DNA of 64,000 nucleotides from Flavobacterium sp. LHD-80 (GCF_030929605.1 NZ_JAVFVS010000004.1:744001-808000), one strand, 5' to 3'; counted from the stretch's first letter, positions 25,286 to 33,913 are shown. Numbers and translations are program-made. Notes: a model not told the origin generated them from the sequence alone.

Positions 25286-28126
25286 TTAATGCGCTTCTAA
25301 CCAATCTTTGCCCAGACCAAGTTCAACTTCCAAAGGAACCGCCATTTTAAAAGCATTTTCCATTTCGTGTTTGATCATAGGCTGGATTTTTTCTAATTCG
25401 TCGTTGTGCACGTCGAACACAAGCTCATCATGAACTTGAAGCAACATTTTAGATTTCCAGTTTTCTTCCTGTAATTTTTTGTGAATGTTGATCATTGCAA
25501 TTTTAATCACATCAGCAGCGCTTCCTTGAATTGGTGCGTTTACAGCATTTCGTTCAGCAGCACTTCTTACTACAGCATTTGCCGAATTTATATCTTTTAA
25601 ATAACGACGACGTCCTAAAATAGTTTGTACGTAACCTTTTTCGCGAGCAAATTCAACTTGTTCTGAAATGTAAGATTTCAGTCTTGGATAAGTTTTGTAA
25701 TACGCATCGATCAAAGCGGCACTTTCGCTTCTTGATAACGAAGTCTGATTACTCAAACCGAAAGCAGAAACACCATATATAATTCCGAAGTTTACTGTTT
25801 TGGCGTTGCTTCTTTGTTCGCGTGAAACTTCTTCTAAAGCAACATTAAATACTTTTGCAGCCGTTGCTTTGTGAATATCTTCACCGTCCTGGAACGCTTT
25901 AATCATATTTTCTTCACCGCTTAAAGCAGCAATAATTCGTAGCTCAATTTGCGAGTAATCGGCAGAGATTAAAGTATGATTTTCATCACGTGCTACGAAA
26001 GCTTTACGAATTTGACGGCCTCTTTCAGTACGAATCGGAATATTCTGCAAGTTCGGATTATTCGAACTCAAACGACCTGTAGCGGCAACAGTTTGCATAT
26101 AATCAGTATGAACGCGTAGCGTCTTTTTGTCAACTTGTTCTGGTAAAGCTAAAATATAAGTGCTTTGCAGTTTCACCATTTGACGCCAATCTAAAATTTG
26201 TTTTACAATTGGATTGTCGTTGGCTAAATAAGTTAAAACTTCTTCGCCGGTTGCATATTGACCTGTTTTGGTTTTCTTTTGTTTTGCACCGCCAATCTTC
26301 ATTTTATCAAATAAAATATCTCCTAATTGTTTTGGAGAAGCAAGATTGAATTTCTCGCCGGCAGTTTCATAAATCTGCTGTTCCAAAGATTTGATTTCGA
26401 CATCCATTTCTTTAGACATGGCACTTAAAAAATCAACATCCAAACGAATTCCTTCAGTCTCCATTGCAGCTAAAACGCTTACTAATGGAATTTCGATTTC
26501 GTCAAATAACTTTTTAGTTTCTGTTTTGTCTAATTCTGTTGTAAAGATTTCTTTTAATTGAAGCGTAACATCAGCATCTTCAGCGGTATATTCTTTAATA
26601 TCTTCTAAAGGAACATCTCGCATTGAAATCTGATTTTTTCCTTTTTTGCCAATTAAAGTTTCAATAGATTTTGGAGAATATTTCAAATACGTTTCGGCCA
26701 AAATATCCATATTATGGCGCATATCTGGATTGATCAAATAATGCGCAATCATCGTATCAAAAAGTTTTCCTTTTACGGTAACACCATAATTGGCAAGAAT
26801 TTTTAAATCGTATTTTAAATTCTGTCCAATTTTCTCGATGTTTTCATTCTCGAAAAACGGAACAAATTTATCAACTAAAGCTTTTGCTTCTTCCTGACTT
26901 TCCGGAAACGGAACATAAAATGCTTTTCCTTTTTCATATGAGAAAGACATTCCGACAAGTTCAGCATGCAAGGCATCAATTCCTGTTGTTTCAGTATCAA
27001 AACAAACCGAAGTCTGATTTTGTAAATTCTGTAAAAGCAGTTTTATTCCTAAGTCACCCTGAATGGTCTGGTAGGAGTGAGGTGTATTTTCTAAAGTGTT
27101 ATAAAATGAAGTTCTTGGCGTTTCGGCATCTTCATCTGCGGAAGCGCTTCCAAACAAATCAAATTGATCTTCATTTTTAGGTTGTGGCTTTTTGTATAAT
27201 TTGGCATCTGGTTCTGCCGGTGCAGTTGTTTGAGTTCCGTCTGTTTTAAATAAATTATCAAATTGTTCGGCCATTCTTCTAAATTCCAATTCCTGAAAAA
27301 TAGCATCTGTTTTTTCAATATCTGGACGTGACAATTCGTAGTCATCTTCATTGAAAGTAACATCACAGTCGCAAATAATCGTTGCTAGTTTTTTAGATAA
27401 AATTCCCTTTTCTTTATTGGCTTCGATGTTTTCTTTCATTTTGCCTTTTAGTAAATGCGTGTTTTCTAAAAGGTTTTCCATTGTGCCAAATTCTTTCAGG
27501 AATTTTTTAGCAGTAACTTCACCAACTCCAGGCAATCCCGGAATATTATCTACAGCGTCGCCCATCATTCCAAGAAAATCGATTACTTGTTCTGGTCTTT
27601 CGATTTCGAATTTTGCAAGAACTTCAGGAATTCCCCAAATCTCGATTCCGTTACCCATTCTGGCAGGTTTGTACATGAAAATATTTTCAGAGACTAATTG
27701 TGCAAAATCCTTATCTGGAGTCACCATAAAAACTTGATAGTTTTGTTTTTCGGCTTGTTTTGCAATTGTTCCAATTAAATCATCCGCTTCACAGCCTTCA
27801 ATTTCAATAATCGGAATATGCATCGCTCTTAATAATTCCTGAATGTATGGAACAGCAATTTTGATCGCTTCTGGAGTTGCATCACGATTGGCTTTATATT
27901 CAACGAACATTTCGGTTCTTACATGACTTCCTCCTTTATCAAAAGCAACAGCTAAATGATCTGGTTTTTCTCTTTTGATAACATCTAAAAGAGAGTTCAT
28001 AAAACCCATAATTGCAGATGTATCCATTCCTTTTGAGTTGATTCTCGGGTTTTTTATAAAGGCATAATAACCACGAAAAATTAGTGCGTATGCATCTAGA
28101 AGAAAAAGGCGTTTTTGAGTTGACAT
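25286..28126 (-). CDS. polA: DNA polymerase I
   Basis: 946 residues with all three domains: N-terminal 5'-3' flap nuclease (RLFLLDAYALIFRGYYAF, EADDLIGTIA, VTPDKDFAQLV, LGMMGDAVDNIPG), a central 3'-5' exonuclease with intact DxE motif FDTETTG (so proofreading is expected), and a C-terminal polymerase (SADYSQIELRIIAAL, NFGIIYGVSAFGLS, QVHDELVFDV). It fills gaps and removes RNA primers. Single gene, convergent with lacI. Confidence 0.98.
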   Translation of the reverse strand: MSTQKRLFLLDAYALIFRGYYAFIKNPRINSKGMDTSAIMGFMNSLLDVIKREKPDHLAVAFDKGGSHVRTEMFVEYKANRDATPEAIKIAVPYIQELLRAMHIPIIEIEGCEADDLIGTIAKQAEKQNYQVFMVTPDKDFAQLVSENIFMYKPARMGNGIEIWGIPEVLAKFEIERPEQVIDFLGMMGDAVDNIPGLPGVGEVTAKKFLKEFGTMENLLENTHLLKGKMKENIEANKEKGILSKKLATIICDCDVTFNEDDYELSRPDIEKTDAIFQELEFRRMAEQFDNLFKTDGTQTTAPAEPDAKLYKKPQPKNEDQFDLFGSASADEDAETPRTSFYNTLENTPHSYQTIQGDLGIKLLLQNLQNQTSVCFDTETTGIDALHAELVGMSFSYEKGKAFYVPFPESQEEAKALVDKFVPFFENENIEKIGQNLKYDLKILANYGVTVKGKLFDTMIAHYLINPDMRHNMDILAETYLKYSPKSIETLIGKKGKNQISMRDVPLEDIKEYTAEDADVTLQLKEIFTTELDKTETKKLFDEIEIPLVSVLAAMETEGIRLDVDFLSAMSKEMDVEIKSLEQQIYETAGEKFNLASPKQLGDILFDKMKIGGAKQKKTKTGQYATGEEVLTYLANDNPIVKQILDWRQMVKLQSTYILALPEQVDKKTLRVHTDYMQTVAATGRLSSNNPNLQNIPIRTERGRQIRKAFVARDENHTLISADYSQIELRIIAALSGEENMIKAFQDGEDIHKATAAKVFNVALEEVSREQRSNAKTVNFGIIYGVSAFGLSNQTSLSRSESAALIDAYYKTYPRLKSYISEQVEFAREKGYVQTILGRRRYLKDINSANAVVRSAAERNAVNAPIQGSAADVIKIAMINIHKKLQEENWKSKMLLQVHDELVFDVHNDELEKIQPMIKHEMENAFKMAVPLEVELGLGKDWLEAH

Positions 28127-28197
28127 ATTAAAAATATTAGTCTGTAAAAATAAACAATTGGGATTTTAAAAATTAGACTCTCAAGATTTTTTTTCTA

Positions 28198-28311
28198 CCA
28201 TATAGGTTATATAAGTTCATTTTATCAGGACGCACACTGTAGAGACGCACAGCAGTGCGTCTAATATTTATTGATCCAGAATATTTAAATGAATTTATAT
28301 AACTTATATGG
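28198..28311. repeat. 114-bp MITE-like inverted-repeat element
   Basis: Left terminal arm 28198-28222 (CCATATAGGTTATATAAG...) and right arm 28287-28311 are inverted repeats of 25 bases with two mismatches. Inside is a palindrome GTAGAGACGCACAGCAGTGCGTCTA (near 28239-28263). It carries no ORF and lies outside the flanking genes. A shorter copy of the inner palindrome is at 14150-14171. Confidence 0.7.
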
Positions 28312-28365
28312 TGGAAAAACTTCGAAGCGTTAATGTCTAGTTAAATTATTTAGTTTGTAAGAATT

Positions 28366-28400
28366 CTTCATTTTCTCTTCATTTTACGAAGGTACTTTTG
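28366..28400 (+). promoter_or_regulatory. Promoter with CTTCATTT direct repeats (small secreted protein genes 1-2)
   Basis: CTTCATTT at 28366-28373 and 28377-28384, 11-base period, then eight bases and the -7 box TACTTTTG (28393-28400). Identical arrangement is found before the third small gene at 31122-31156. Repeats overlap the -33 region, typical of an OmpR-family activator site. Confidence 0.75.
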
Positions 28401-28442
28401 AACTGTAAAATAAAAGGTAATTAATTTTAAATCTTAGAAATC

Positions 28443-28640
28443 ATGAGAAATTTATTGATGTTATTAGTGGCAGTTTTAGGAACAAGCGCAATGGTTCAGG
28501 CGTTTCCTGCAAAAGATGGTAAAACAGTTCCTGCAAAAGAAGTTACAGCAACAAAACACCCAAAACACAAATCTGATAAAAAAGCAAAATCAGAAAAAAG
28601 TGAAGCTCCAAAAGCAGAAACTGCAAAAGTAAAAAAATAG
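28443..28640 (+). CDS. Small secreted Lys/Ala/Pro-rich protein, paralogue 1
   Basis: 65 residues. N-terminal signal peptide (MRNLLMLLVAVLGTSAMVQA) then a mature chain of about 45 residues composed mostly of Lys, Ala, Pro, Glu, Thr and His, without hydrophobic core or Cys. Very like the paralogues at 28688 and 31197. The composition and size recall E. coli acid-shock protein Asr, but homology is not shown. Its promoter has the CTTCATTT repeat and probably responds to the adjacent two-component system. Confidence 0.75.
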   Translation: MRNLLMLLVAVLGTSAMVQAFPAKDGKTVPAKEVTATKHPKHKSDKKAKSEKSEAPKAETAKVKK

Positions 28641-28687
28641 GAAAAAAAACGTAAGAGGATAAATATTAATTTTAAAAATTAGAAATT

Positions 28688-28882
28688 ATGAAAAATTTAT
28701 TGATGGTAGCAGTATTGATTTTAGGAACAAGTGCAATGGTAAATGCTCAAACTGCACCAACTCAGGCTGCATCGGCAAAAGAGGTAAAAGCAACAAAACA
28801 CCATAATCACAAATCTGGTAAAAAAGAAAAAACAGAAAAAAGTGATGCTCCAAAACCAGAAGCAGCAAATGTGAAAAAATAA
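28688..28882 (+). CDS. Small secreted Lys/Ala/Pro-rich protein, paralogue 2
   Basis: 64 residues: signal peptide MKNLLMVAVLILGTSAMVNA, then a Lys/Ala/His/Pro-rich mature peptide with KEVKATKHHNHKSGKKEK. Shares the signal sequence and the AKEVxATKH, KSEKSxAPK and VKK motifs with paralogue 1. It begins 47 bases after the first gene's stop with no separate repeat promoter, so it is probably co-transcribed. Ended by an intrinsic terminator at 28959. Function unknown. Confidence 0.72.
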   Translation: MKNLLMVAVLILGTSAMVNAQTAPTQAASAKEVKATKHHNHKSGKKEKTEKSDAPKPEAANVKK

Positions 28883-28958
28883 AGATTGTTTTTGATTTGT
28901 TTTCAATGCATTGTGAGGAAACAAAACAGAAATAATGGTTTATGGAGAATGCGGTTGG

Positions 28959-28992
28959 AAAAGGCTGATGAAGAAATTTGTCGGCTTTTTTT
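28959..28992 (+). terminator. Terminator after small-protein gene pair
   Basis: Arms around GGCTGATGAA and TTTGTCGGC pair with some G-U bonds, followed by TTTTTTT. Confidence 0.7.
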
Positions 28993-29069
28993 ATTCGTTA
29001 ATTTTTTAATAATGCGTAACAGGATTTTTTAAAATTGCTTAAATTTAATTGCGCTTAATAGCTGTTTTT

Positions 29070-29744
29070 ATGAATATTTTGATTGTTGAAGATAATAGAG
29101 AACTTGCGGCAGAAGTTTATGACTTTTTGTGCAACGCAGGTTATGTCTGTAAAATAACGCATACTTGTAATGATGCTCTTGAAGAAGTTGCGAGTAATGA
29201 TTATGATGCAATGCTTCTTGATTTGGGTTTGCCGGACGGAGATGGTTTTGAAGTTTTGAGTGCAGTTAGAAAAACGAAATCAAAAATGGCTGTAATTGTG
29301 CTCACGGCTCGTGGTGAGTTAGACGATAGAATAAATGGACTTCATTTAGGTGCCGATGATTATTTGACGAAACCTTTTGCGTTGACAGAATTGAGTGCAA
29401 GATTGTTTGCTGTGATTCGTAGAATGCATGGTTTTACACTAAATAATTTAAGCATTCACGGATTTTTGCTTCAACTTCAGGATTATAAAGTCAGTTATAA
29501 TGATGTACCGCTTAGTTTGACTAAAAAAGAGTTTGATATTTTTCAGTATTTGGTTCTGAATAAAAATCGGGTTATTACCAGACTTCAATTAACAGAACAT
29601 ATTTGGGGTGATATCCTTGAAGTTAATTCTGATTCTAATTTTATCGATGTCCATGTTCGTAATCTCCGTAAAAAGTTAGATAAACATAGATCTATAGATT
29701 GGTTTGAAACCGTTCGAAATGTGGGCTATCGCATAAGCGAATAA
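29070..29744 (+). CDS. OmpR-family response regulator
   Basis: 225 residues from the ATG at 29070 (MNILIVEDN); an upstream TTG at 29049 would add seven unrelated residues and is not used here. Receiver domain with phospho-acceptor Asp51 (LLDLGLPDGDGF), acidic pocket in VEDN, Thr/Lys in VLTARGE and LTKPF, then a winged-helix output domain (TKKEFDIFQYLVLNKNRVITR, HVRNLRKKLD). Followed 12 bases later by its histidine kinase. Inferred regulator of the flanking small secreted proteins through the CTTCATTT repeats. Confidence 0.95.
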   Translation: MNILIVEDNRELAAEVYDFLCNAGYVCKITHTCNDALEEVASNDYDAMLLDLGLPDGDGFEVLSAVRKTKSKMAVIVLTARGELDDRINGLHLGADDYLTKPFALTELSARLFAVIRRMHGFTLNNLSIHGFLLQLQDYKVSYNDVPLSLTKKEFDIFQYLVLNKNRVITRLQLTEHIWGDILEVNSDSNFIDVHVRNLRKKLDKHRSIDWFETVRNVGYRISE

Positions 29745-29756
29745 AAAAATAAACGT

Positions 29757-31094
29757 GTGAAGATAAAACACCAATTAGCTATTTTTAATGCACTGACACG
29801 CTTGTTGGTGATTTTGATTTTATGGCTGATGTTGCCAATTTTAGTCGAAAATGTTGTTTATCATCATATAAATAATAGTCTTCTGGAAAAAAAAGAAAAG
29901 TTTATTAAACATTTGAATCGAGAAGAAATCAATGATTTTATAGAAAGTCCTGATGATTCAACTGAGACTTTTTCAGAATTTTCAATGCTTCATAATGAGT
30001 TTTTGGTTTTATCCCGCGCTCCCTTAAAACCGCGTCAAAAATTTTACACTTTTAGTAATGATTTCCGAAAAATTGAAGGAGAAGAAAATGAGTATCGAAT
30101 TCTACAGTATTATTTTGCTTATGAAGGAGAAGGGTATAAGCTTGAGATAGGAAGTAGTTTAAGTGAGGTAAATGATTTGACTTTTGTGATCCGTTTTTTC
30201 ATACTCATTGTCTTTGTTGTAATTTTATTAGTCACTTTTTTGGCAGATACTTTTTATATCGAATATCTGCTTAAGCCTTTTTACAAAATCATCGATACAA
30301 AAATAAGGCGTGTCAATGAGCCTGAAGCTTTTGATCACACGCCAATAAAAGCAAAATCAAGAGATTTTAGAGAACTGGATTTGGTTTTAAATCAAATGAT
30401 GGACCGAATTGCAGAACTTTTCAAAAAAGAAAAACAATTTATTTCGAATGTTTCTCACGAATTGCTGACGCCAATTGCGTTGCTGAAAAACAAATTTGAA
30501 AATTTGCTTCAAAACGAATCTTTAGATGATAATGCAGTCGATAAAATTGCAGGTTCACTAAAGACGCTGGATATGCTCAAGAAAATAATAAATAATTTAT
30601 TGCTGATTTCCCGCATAGAAAACAATCAGTATGAAGCTAACGAGAGCATAAATTTTCATGAAATAATAAATGATTTGCAATTGGATTTCCAAGATCGTTT
30701 GGAAGATCGCGAAATTCAATTTGTAAACCATATGAATCAGGATTATACTTTTACGGGAAATAAAACGCTAATTCATATTTTGATTTATAATTTGGTGACC
30801 AATGCCATAAAATACAATCGCCCAAAAGGAAATATCAGCATTGAAGATGGTTTTGAAAATGGGCGTTATTTTATTTCAATCGCAGATTCCGGACTTGGAA
30901 TGAGCGAAGCACATCTTGAAAAAATATTCAACAGGTTTGCCAGAATCAGTTCAGATCAAGACGGGCAGGGTTTAGGGCTTGCTATTGCTGAAAGTATTGC
31001 GTCTTTTCATCATATCGAAATCAAAGTTGTTTCAAAAATAAATGAAGGAACAACCTTTACATTATTGCTTCCAGAAGCTTCAAAACATAATTAA
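29757..31094 (+). CDS. Sensor histidine kinase partner
   Basis: 445 residues, GTG start. Two membrane segments (about 11-33 and 146-166) bound a periplasmic sensor of about 110 residues with a EEINDFIESPDDSTETFSEF acid-rich part. After a membrane-proximal linker the HisKA H-box has His234 (SHELLTPIALL, Leu in place of the usual Arg), then N-box NLVTNAIKYN, G1 DSGLGM, F-box and G2 GQGLGLAIAES. Forms a two-component pair with the preceding regulator. The signal sensed is unknown; neighbouring secreted basic peptides suggest envelope or pH stress. Confidence 0.95.
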   Translation: MKIKHQLAIFNALTRLLVILILWLMLPILVENVVYHHINNSLLEKKEKFIKHLNREEINDFIESPDDSTETFSEFSMLHNEFLVLSRAPLKPRQKFYTFSNDFRKIEGEENEYRILQYYFAYEGEGYKLEIGSSLSEVNDLTFVIRFFILIVFVVILLVTFLADTFYIEYLLKPFYKIIDTKIRRVNEPEAFDHTPIKAKSRDFRELDLVLNQMMDRIAELFKKEKQFISNVSHELLTPIALLKNKFENLLQNESLDDNAVDKIAGSLKTLDMLKKIINNLLLISRIENNQYEANESINFHEIINDLQLDFQDRLEDREIQFVNHMNQDYTFTGNKTLIHILIYNLVTNAIKYNRPKGNISIEDGFENGRYFISIADSGLGMSEAHLEKIFNRFARISSDQDGQGLGLAIAESIASFHHIEIKVVSKINEGTTFTLLLPEASKHN

Positions 31095-31121
31095 AAGTTA
31101 ATTTTTTCTGAGTTGCTCAAA

Positions 31122-31156
31122 CTTCATTTAATCTTCATTTGGTGATTCTATCTTTG
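31122..31156 (+). promoter_or_regulatory. Promoter with CTTCATTT direct repeats (small secreted protein gene 3)
   Basis: CTTCATTT 31122-31129 and 31133-31140 (11-base period), eight-base spacer, -7 box TATCTTTG (31149-31156). Geometry is base-for-base the same as the promoter at 28366-28400. Confidence 0.75.
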
Positions 31157-31196
31157 AAGTATAATAATGAAACAATAATCAGCAAAAAATTAAATT

Positions 31197-31382
31197 ATGA
31201 AAAAAATAGTAATGTTAGCAGTAGCTGTTCTAGGAACAGTAGCAATGGTAAACGCTCAAACAACTCCAGCTCAAACCGCTCCAGCAAAAGAAGCTAAAGC
31301 TCCTAAAAAAGACAAAAAAGCTGATAAAAAAGCTAAAAAAGCAGAGGCTGCTAAGCCAGAAGTTGCAAAAGCTCAAAAATAA
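31197..31382 (+). CDS. Small secreted Lys/Ala/Pro-rich protein, paralogue 3
   Basis: 61 residues: signal peptide MKKIVMLAVAVLGTVAMVNA, mature chain rich in Lys and Ala (KAPKKDKKADKKAKKAEAAKPE). Signal sequence and composition match the two paralogues on the other side of the two-component pair. The mature chain lacks the His-rich KHHNHKS part. Followed by a terminator (31448-31479). Function unknown; induced-envelope-protein role inferred. Confidence 0.75.
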   Translation: MKKIVMLAVAVLGTVAMVNAQTTPAQTAPAKEAKAPKKDKKADKKAKKAEAAKPEVAKAQK

Positions 31383-31447
31383 AAGACACAAGTTTGCTCA
31401 GCAAACGTTGTTTTGGTTTATAAAAGGTTTTAAAAAATTTGGTAGAG

Positions 31448-31479
31448 AAAAAGCTGGTAGAGAAATCTGCCAGCTTTTT
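31448..31479 (+). terminator. Terminator after paralogue 3
   Basis: AAGCTGG / CCAGCTT arms with TTTTT. Confidence 0.85.
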
Positions 31480-31561
31480 GTTCTTTATTTTGAGTTAAAT
31501 TTTTGATAATAAAAAGCAATAAAATTTTCATTCTTTGTTACTTTGCTTAAAACTGTAAATA

Positions 31562-32797
31562 ATGATCCTTCGTTTTGTAATTCTTTGTGCCCTTTTTCTG
31601 CTTATTGAATTTTATTCCTACCAAGCCTTTCGAACTCTTATTAAAGTAAGATGGGTTTTGATAAGTTACCAGATTATAAGCGCGCTGCTTTTAGCTTTTA
31701 TCATATATTCCTTTTCTCAGGTTGATCGATCTGTTGGGCAAACAAGACAATTTATGTTTACCACAGGTTTGATGTTGCTGATTTATGTTCCAAAAATCGT
31801 ATTGACGCTAATTATGTTTGGTGAAGATATTTTTAGAATAGGAGCAAGTATCTTGAATTATTTCATTTATAATACTCCAAGAAAAGAGATGATGCCGGAC
31901 AGAAGAAAGTTTATCAGCCAAATTGCTTTGGGCCTGGCTGCAGTCCCGTTTTTGTCTTTGATTTATGGAATTTTTGAAGGGAAATATAATTTTAAAGTAA
32001 TCAAGCAAACTGTCTTTTTTCCAGATCTTCCAGATGCTTTTGATGGTTTTAGAATTACTCAAATTTCAGACGTTCATAGTGGAAGTTTTGATAATCCAGA
32101 AAAGATAAATTATGCGATTGATTTGATAAATCAGCAAGATGCAGATATGATTTTGTTTACAGGAGATATTGTAAATACACATGCAAAAGAAATGCATCCG
32201 TGGTTAGAGACTTTTAGCAGAATCAAAGATTATAAATACGGTAAATTTTCGGTTTTAGGAAATCACGATTATGGTGAATATGTAACATGGCCGTCTGAGA
32301 AACAGAAAGAAGAGAATTTTCAGGAAATCAAAAAGCTTTACGGTCAAATTGGCTTTAAGCTAATGCTGAACGAACATACTTATATTCAAAAAGGCGAGGA
32401 CAAAATAGCATTGATTGGAGTAGAAAATTGGGGTGTTAATTTTAAGAAAGCCGGAGATTTAAATAAGGCTTCAGAGAATGTAGCCAAAGAAGATTTTAAA
32501 GTTTTAATGAGCCACGACCCAAGTCATTGGGATGCTGAAATTAAAGATCATCCTAAGAATTTTCATTTAACGCTTGCTGGCCATACACATGGTATGCAGT
32601 TTGGAATCGAAATACCGGGTTATTTTAAATGGAGCCTTGCACAATATATCTACAAACAGTGGGCTGGCTTGTACGAAACTGCCGGAAGATACGTTTATGT
32701 TAACCGAGGATTTGGTTTTCATGCCTATCCAGGCCGAGTTGGGATCATGCCTGAAATAACAGTGATAGAACTAAAAAAAGGCAACAATGTGGCTTAA
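31562..32797 (+). CDS. Membrane-anchored metallophosphoesterase
   Basis: 411 residues. The first roughly 145 residues hold three or four membrane segments. The catalytic domain has the calcineurin-like motifs DVHSG (in ITQISDVHSGSF), GDIVN, GNHDYG and AGHTHG, so a binuclear metal centre is expected, acting on the cytoplasmic or outer face of the inner membrane. It belongs to the YkuE/UDP-diacylglucosamine-like group; substrate not predictable. Single gene, about 75 bases before the thioredoxin-like gene. Confidence 0.92.
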   Translation: MILRFVILCALFLLIEFYSYQAFRTLIKVRWVLISYQIISALLLAFIIYSFSQVDRSVGQTRQFMFTTGLMLLIYVPKIVLTLIMFGEDIFRIGASILNYFIYNTPRKEMMPDRRKFISQIALGLAAVPFLSLIYGIFEGKYNFKVIKQTVFFPDLPDAFDGFRITQISDVHSGSFDNPEKINYAIDLINQQDADMILFTGDIVNTHAKEMHPWLETFSRIKDYKYGKFSVLGNHDYGEYVTWPSEKQKEENFQEIKKLYGQIGFKLMLNEHTYIQKGEDKIALIGVENWGVNFKKAGDLNKASENVAKEDFKVLMSHDPSHWDAEIKDHPKNFHLTLAGHTHGMQFGIEIPGYFKWSLAQYIYKQWAGLYETAGRYVYVNRGFGFHAYPGRVGIMPEITVIELKKGNNVA

Positions 32798-32811
32798 TTC
32801 GTTAAAAATGC

Positions 32812-32819
32812 TACATTTG
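32812..32819 (+). promoter_or_regulatory. -7 promoter box of thioredoxin-like gene
   Basis: TACATTTG, 51 bases before the ATG. Confidence 0.5.
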
Positions 32820-32870
32820 TAGAATATTTGCCTCGATGTAGTAAATTAAAAAATTTAAATTTTTGGTTTT

Positions 32871-33176
32871 ATGTCAAAATTTGGAGAACTAATAAATGCT
32901 CAAGTCCCTGTGTTGATTGACTTTTACACAGATTGGAACGAATCTTCAGTTTCTATGCATCCGGTAATTAAGGATGTTGCGGCTGCACTTGGCGATAAGG
33001 CCAAAGTAATCAAAATTGATGTAGATAAGAATCAAGAACTGGCTGAGGCTCTTCGTATTAAGGGTCTTCCGACTCTTATGATTTATAAAGAAGGACAAAT
33101 GATCTGGAGGCAGTCAGGCGAGCTTGATGCCAATACAATTATAGGAATTGTTCAAGAGCAATTTAATAATCAGTAA
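32871..33176 (+). CDS. Thioredoxin-fold protein without the redox cysteines
   Basis: 101 residues. Full thioredoxin fold pattern: PVLIDFYTDWN, KVIKIDVDKNQELAEALRIKGLPTLMIYKEG and the cis-proline in LPTL. The canonical WCGPC is WNESS (residues 22-26): both catalytic Cys are replaced, by Asn and Ser, and the chain contains no Cys. It therefore cannot be a disulfide reductase and may be a protein-binding scaffold or have lost function. Cytoplasmic; monocistronic. Confidence 0.9.
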   Translation: MSKFGELINAQVPVLIDFYTDWNESSVSMHPVIKDVAAALGDKAKVIKIDVDKNQELAEALRIKGLPTLMIYKEGQMIWRQSGELDANTIIGIVQEQFNNQ

Positions 33177-33202
33177 TAAAGCTTTTTTATTGATGTTGTT
33201 TC

Positions 33203-33841
33203 TTAATGAATAATGTCAAAAGCATACCCGTTTTCTTTTAAAAAATGTAAAGTTTTAGGTAAAGCAAATTTCAAATTTTGCGATGCTTTTATACTGTCAT
33301 GAAAAACAATTACACTTCCTGAAGTTACATTTTTAGTAACGTTTTCAAGACATTTCTCAGGCGTAATCGATTGGTCAAAGTCGGCGCTTAAAACATCCCA
33401 CATTACGATTTTATAACCAAGGTTTCGCAAAATTTTAGACTGCGCTTTTTTGATTTTTCCATACGGCGGACGAAATAATAAACTGTTTAGTCTTTTTTCA
33501 TTGGCTAAAATCGAAGCACAGTTTTTTACGTTTTCAATGTAGTCATTAGTCTGGCTTTTCCAGCCGTTAATATGATTCATGGTATGGTTACCAATAGCAT
33601 GTCCTTCGGCAATTAACCTTTCAAACAAAGTGGTGTTTGCATTGATGTTTTTTCCAATGCAGAAGAAAGTGGCTTTTGCATCAAATTTTTTCAATTCAGT
33701 TAAAACCCATTCTGTCACTTCTGGGGTAGGGCCGTCATCAAAGGTGAGGTATATTTTCTTTTCCTTGTTTGGAATATCCCAACAATACTTAGAAAACACC
33801 GTTTTTATAAATGAATTTGTTTTGACCCAATAAAAGCTCAT
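33203..33841 (-). CDS. Polysaccharide deacetylase (NodB homology domain)
   Basis: 212 residues. NodB motifs: catalytic base TFDDGPTP (about 34-41), HxxxH metal pair in GNHTMNH, and RPPYG; final FHDS motif in SVIVFHDSIKAS. These metal-dependent enzymes deacetylate N-acetylglucosamine residues in peptidoglycan or other glycans. There is no clear signal peptide, only a short hydrophobic N-terminus, so location is uncertain. Shares a bidirectional terminator with the following DUF2723 gene region. Confidence 0.9.
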   Translation of the reverse strand: MSFYWVKTNSFIKTVFSKYCWDIPNKEKKIYLTFDDGPTPEVTEWVLTELKKFDAKATFFCIGKNINANTTLFERLIAEGHAIGNHTMNHINGWKSQTNDYIENVKNCASILANEKRLNSLLFRPPYGKIKKAQSKILRNLGYKIVMWDVLSADFDQSITPEKCLENVTKNVTSGSVIVFHDSIKASQNLKFALPKTLHFLKENGYAFDIIH

Positions 33842-33871
33842 TTTGAATGGATTTACAGATACTGTAAAATT

Positions 33872-33913
33872 AAAAAATGCAGTGCTATTTATCTAACAGC
33901 ACTGCATTTTTTT
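33872..33913. terminator. Bidirectional terminator
   Basis: ATGCAGTGCT / AGCACTGCAT arms with A-run and T-run on either side, placed between two minus-strand genes; on the minus strand it ends the upstream DUF2723 gene. Confidence 0.85.

Larger units (their letters stand above)
28127..28442. other. Intergenic region holding a MITE-like element
   Basis: 316 bases. Contents: the inverted-repeat element (28198-28311), the promoter of the first small secreted protein (28366-28400), and otherwise AT-rich sequence. No supported gene. Confidence 0.7.

Noticed and set aside
29049..29069. Upstream TTG start for the response regulator
   Set aside because: Adds seven unrelated residues before the canonical MNILIVEDN receiver start.
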